From 2-01-FULL-39-28 sp964436165 (GTDB taxonomy: Bacteria > Patescibacteriota > Minisyncoccia > 2-02-FULL-40-12 > GWA2-44-9): 19,503 bases of DNA. Shown piece by piece: positions 19,185 through 19,503 of the stretch (position 1 is the first letter of the stretch; each line of letters starts with the position of its first letter). The translations under genes were made by a program, and so were the position numbers. The notes beneath the pieces are model-generated. The model saw nothing but the letters and a program-made list of their open reading frames with translations, was not told the origin of the DNA and did not search any database. Location of the stretch: assembly GCA_964436165.1 (NCBI GenBank), contig CAYTBY010000022.1:1-19503 (forward strand), read 5' to 3'.

Positions 19185-19270
19185 TTGGCCTCCTTGCCAT
19201 CGAACCTGACTTGCTTATTGCATCTCAGGTGTCCGGTATCTAACCGGCTCTTTGCGGCACTATGACCGCT
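19185..19270 (-). other. Folded 5' leader of the 197-aa gene
   Basis: On the minus strand CCGGT/ACCGG and ACCTGA/TCAGGT form two hairpins between the predicted transcript start (about 19270) and the AAGGAGGCC ribosome site. No known riboswitch was recognised. Confidence 0.5.
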
Positions 19271-19276
19271 TGAGAT

Positions 19277-19305
19277 ATAATATATACACTAAAGATACTT
19301 GTCAA
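19277..19305 (-). promoter_or_regulatory. Promoter of the 197-aa gene
   Basis: On the minus strand TTGACA (19305-19300), a 17-base spacer and TATTAT (19282-19277). Confidence 0.8.
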
Positions 19306-19336
19306 TTTCAAACTCAAATTTCCCGCATAGCCCCAC

Positions 19337-19503
19337 CTCATCTGAATCATTGGACGAATAGCCAGTCCTTAAGGAGTGAGGATGATATTTTCCTGGGAAC
19401 CTGATTGGGATGGTTTGGAATGGCCAGCAGGCCACACGGCCAAACCAGGGAATCCCAATCGGTCAGAGAAAATGAATCCGAACGACTATAAGGACTCTAT
19501 GAG
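19337..19503. other. Large rod-like folded region at the window edge
   Basis: Nested complementary segments: CTCAT (19337-19341) with ATGAG (19499-19503), AGTCCTTA (19364-19371) with TAAGGACT (19489-19496), GATTGGGAT (19403-19411) with ATCCCAATC (19452-19460), GGTTTGG (19412-19418) with CCAAACC (19440-19446), and GGCC/GGCC in the tip. This implies a rod of about 165 nt, possibly continuing outside the window. No convincing protein is encoded. It may be a structured RNA on either strand. Confidence 0.5.

Noticed and set aside
1..19503. tRNA or rRNA genes
   Set aside because: I saw no cloverleaf with a GTTCGA-type T arm and no ribosomal RNA signatures on either strand by eye. A tRNAscan search would settle this.

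Overview
The window looks like a scaffold from a candidate-phyla-radiation (Patescibacteria-type) genome. The reasons are the gene content (standalone tRNA-binding protein, solitary PaaX/Cas2-fold protein, GerMN, Gmad2 plus eight-cysteine and DUF7282 envelope proteins, MurG, small hypothetical proteins), short repeats inserted in frame into housekeeping genes, -10 boxes lying directly on start codons (leaderless mRNAs), and a 100-N scaffold gap. The placement rests on family knowledge and genome style. There is no 16S rRNA gene here to confirm it.

Layout. 1-1100: the tail of an upstream gene, a YtxH-like protein on the minus strand, and a hypothetical gene. 1100-3760: rsmE, two envelope proteins and a TrmB-family regulator. 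3764-4093 (minus): a probable noncoding RNA with a consensus promoter and an intrinsic terminator. 4278-6223: a GC-richer island with a consensus promoter, about 540 nt of strongly folded RNA, a small zinc-binding protein, a second structured leader, an uncharacterised 150-aa protein and a 52-aa basic protein, all started from strong Shine-Dalgarno sites. 6275-9565: a five-gene run encoding a membrane bPH2-AlbA_2 fusion, a small hypothetical protein, a membrane NERD protein, a DUF7282 protein and a Gmad2/eight-cysteine protein. 9897-11714: a Ca2+/H+ antiporter and a primase-like protein. 11752-13706: a ParB-motif protein (minus), a histidine phosphatase and a tRNA-binding protein. 13708-14181: two different genes truncated by the gap. 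14286-18282: murG, a DNA polymerase III delta-prime-like gene, the PaaX/Cas2-like gene and dus. 18591-19184 (minus): a hypothetical protein behind a consensus promoter and a folded leader.

The most unusual content is noncoding. Two dispersed elements (9575-9816 and 18294-18474) share a conserved core and a common fold. Their closing stems are unrelated in sequence but self-complementary in each copy, and the inner stem shows two compensatory base-pair swaps. A third long rod (16485-16645), unrelated in sequence, precedes the PaaX/Cas2-like gene. That gene is bracketed by an imperfect and a perfect copy of one palindrome, the perfect one being 40 bp. The unidentified RNA at 3764-4093 and the structured leaders of the island add to an RNA-rich picture.

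How the genes fit together: rsmE, the tRNA-binding protein and dus serve translation; murG serves the cell wall; delta-prime-like and primase-like proteins serve replication; the 6275-9565 run joins membrane-anchored nucleic-acid-type domains to secreted domains. Start-site usage differs visibly between the housekeeping genes (leaderless) and the GC-rich island (strong Shine-Dalgarno, long leaders).
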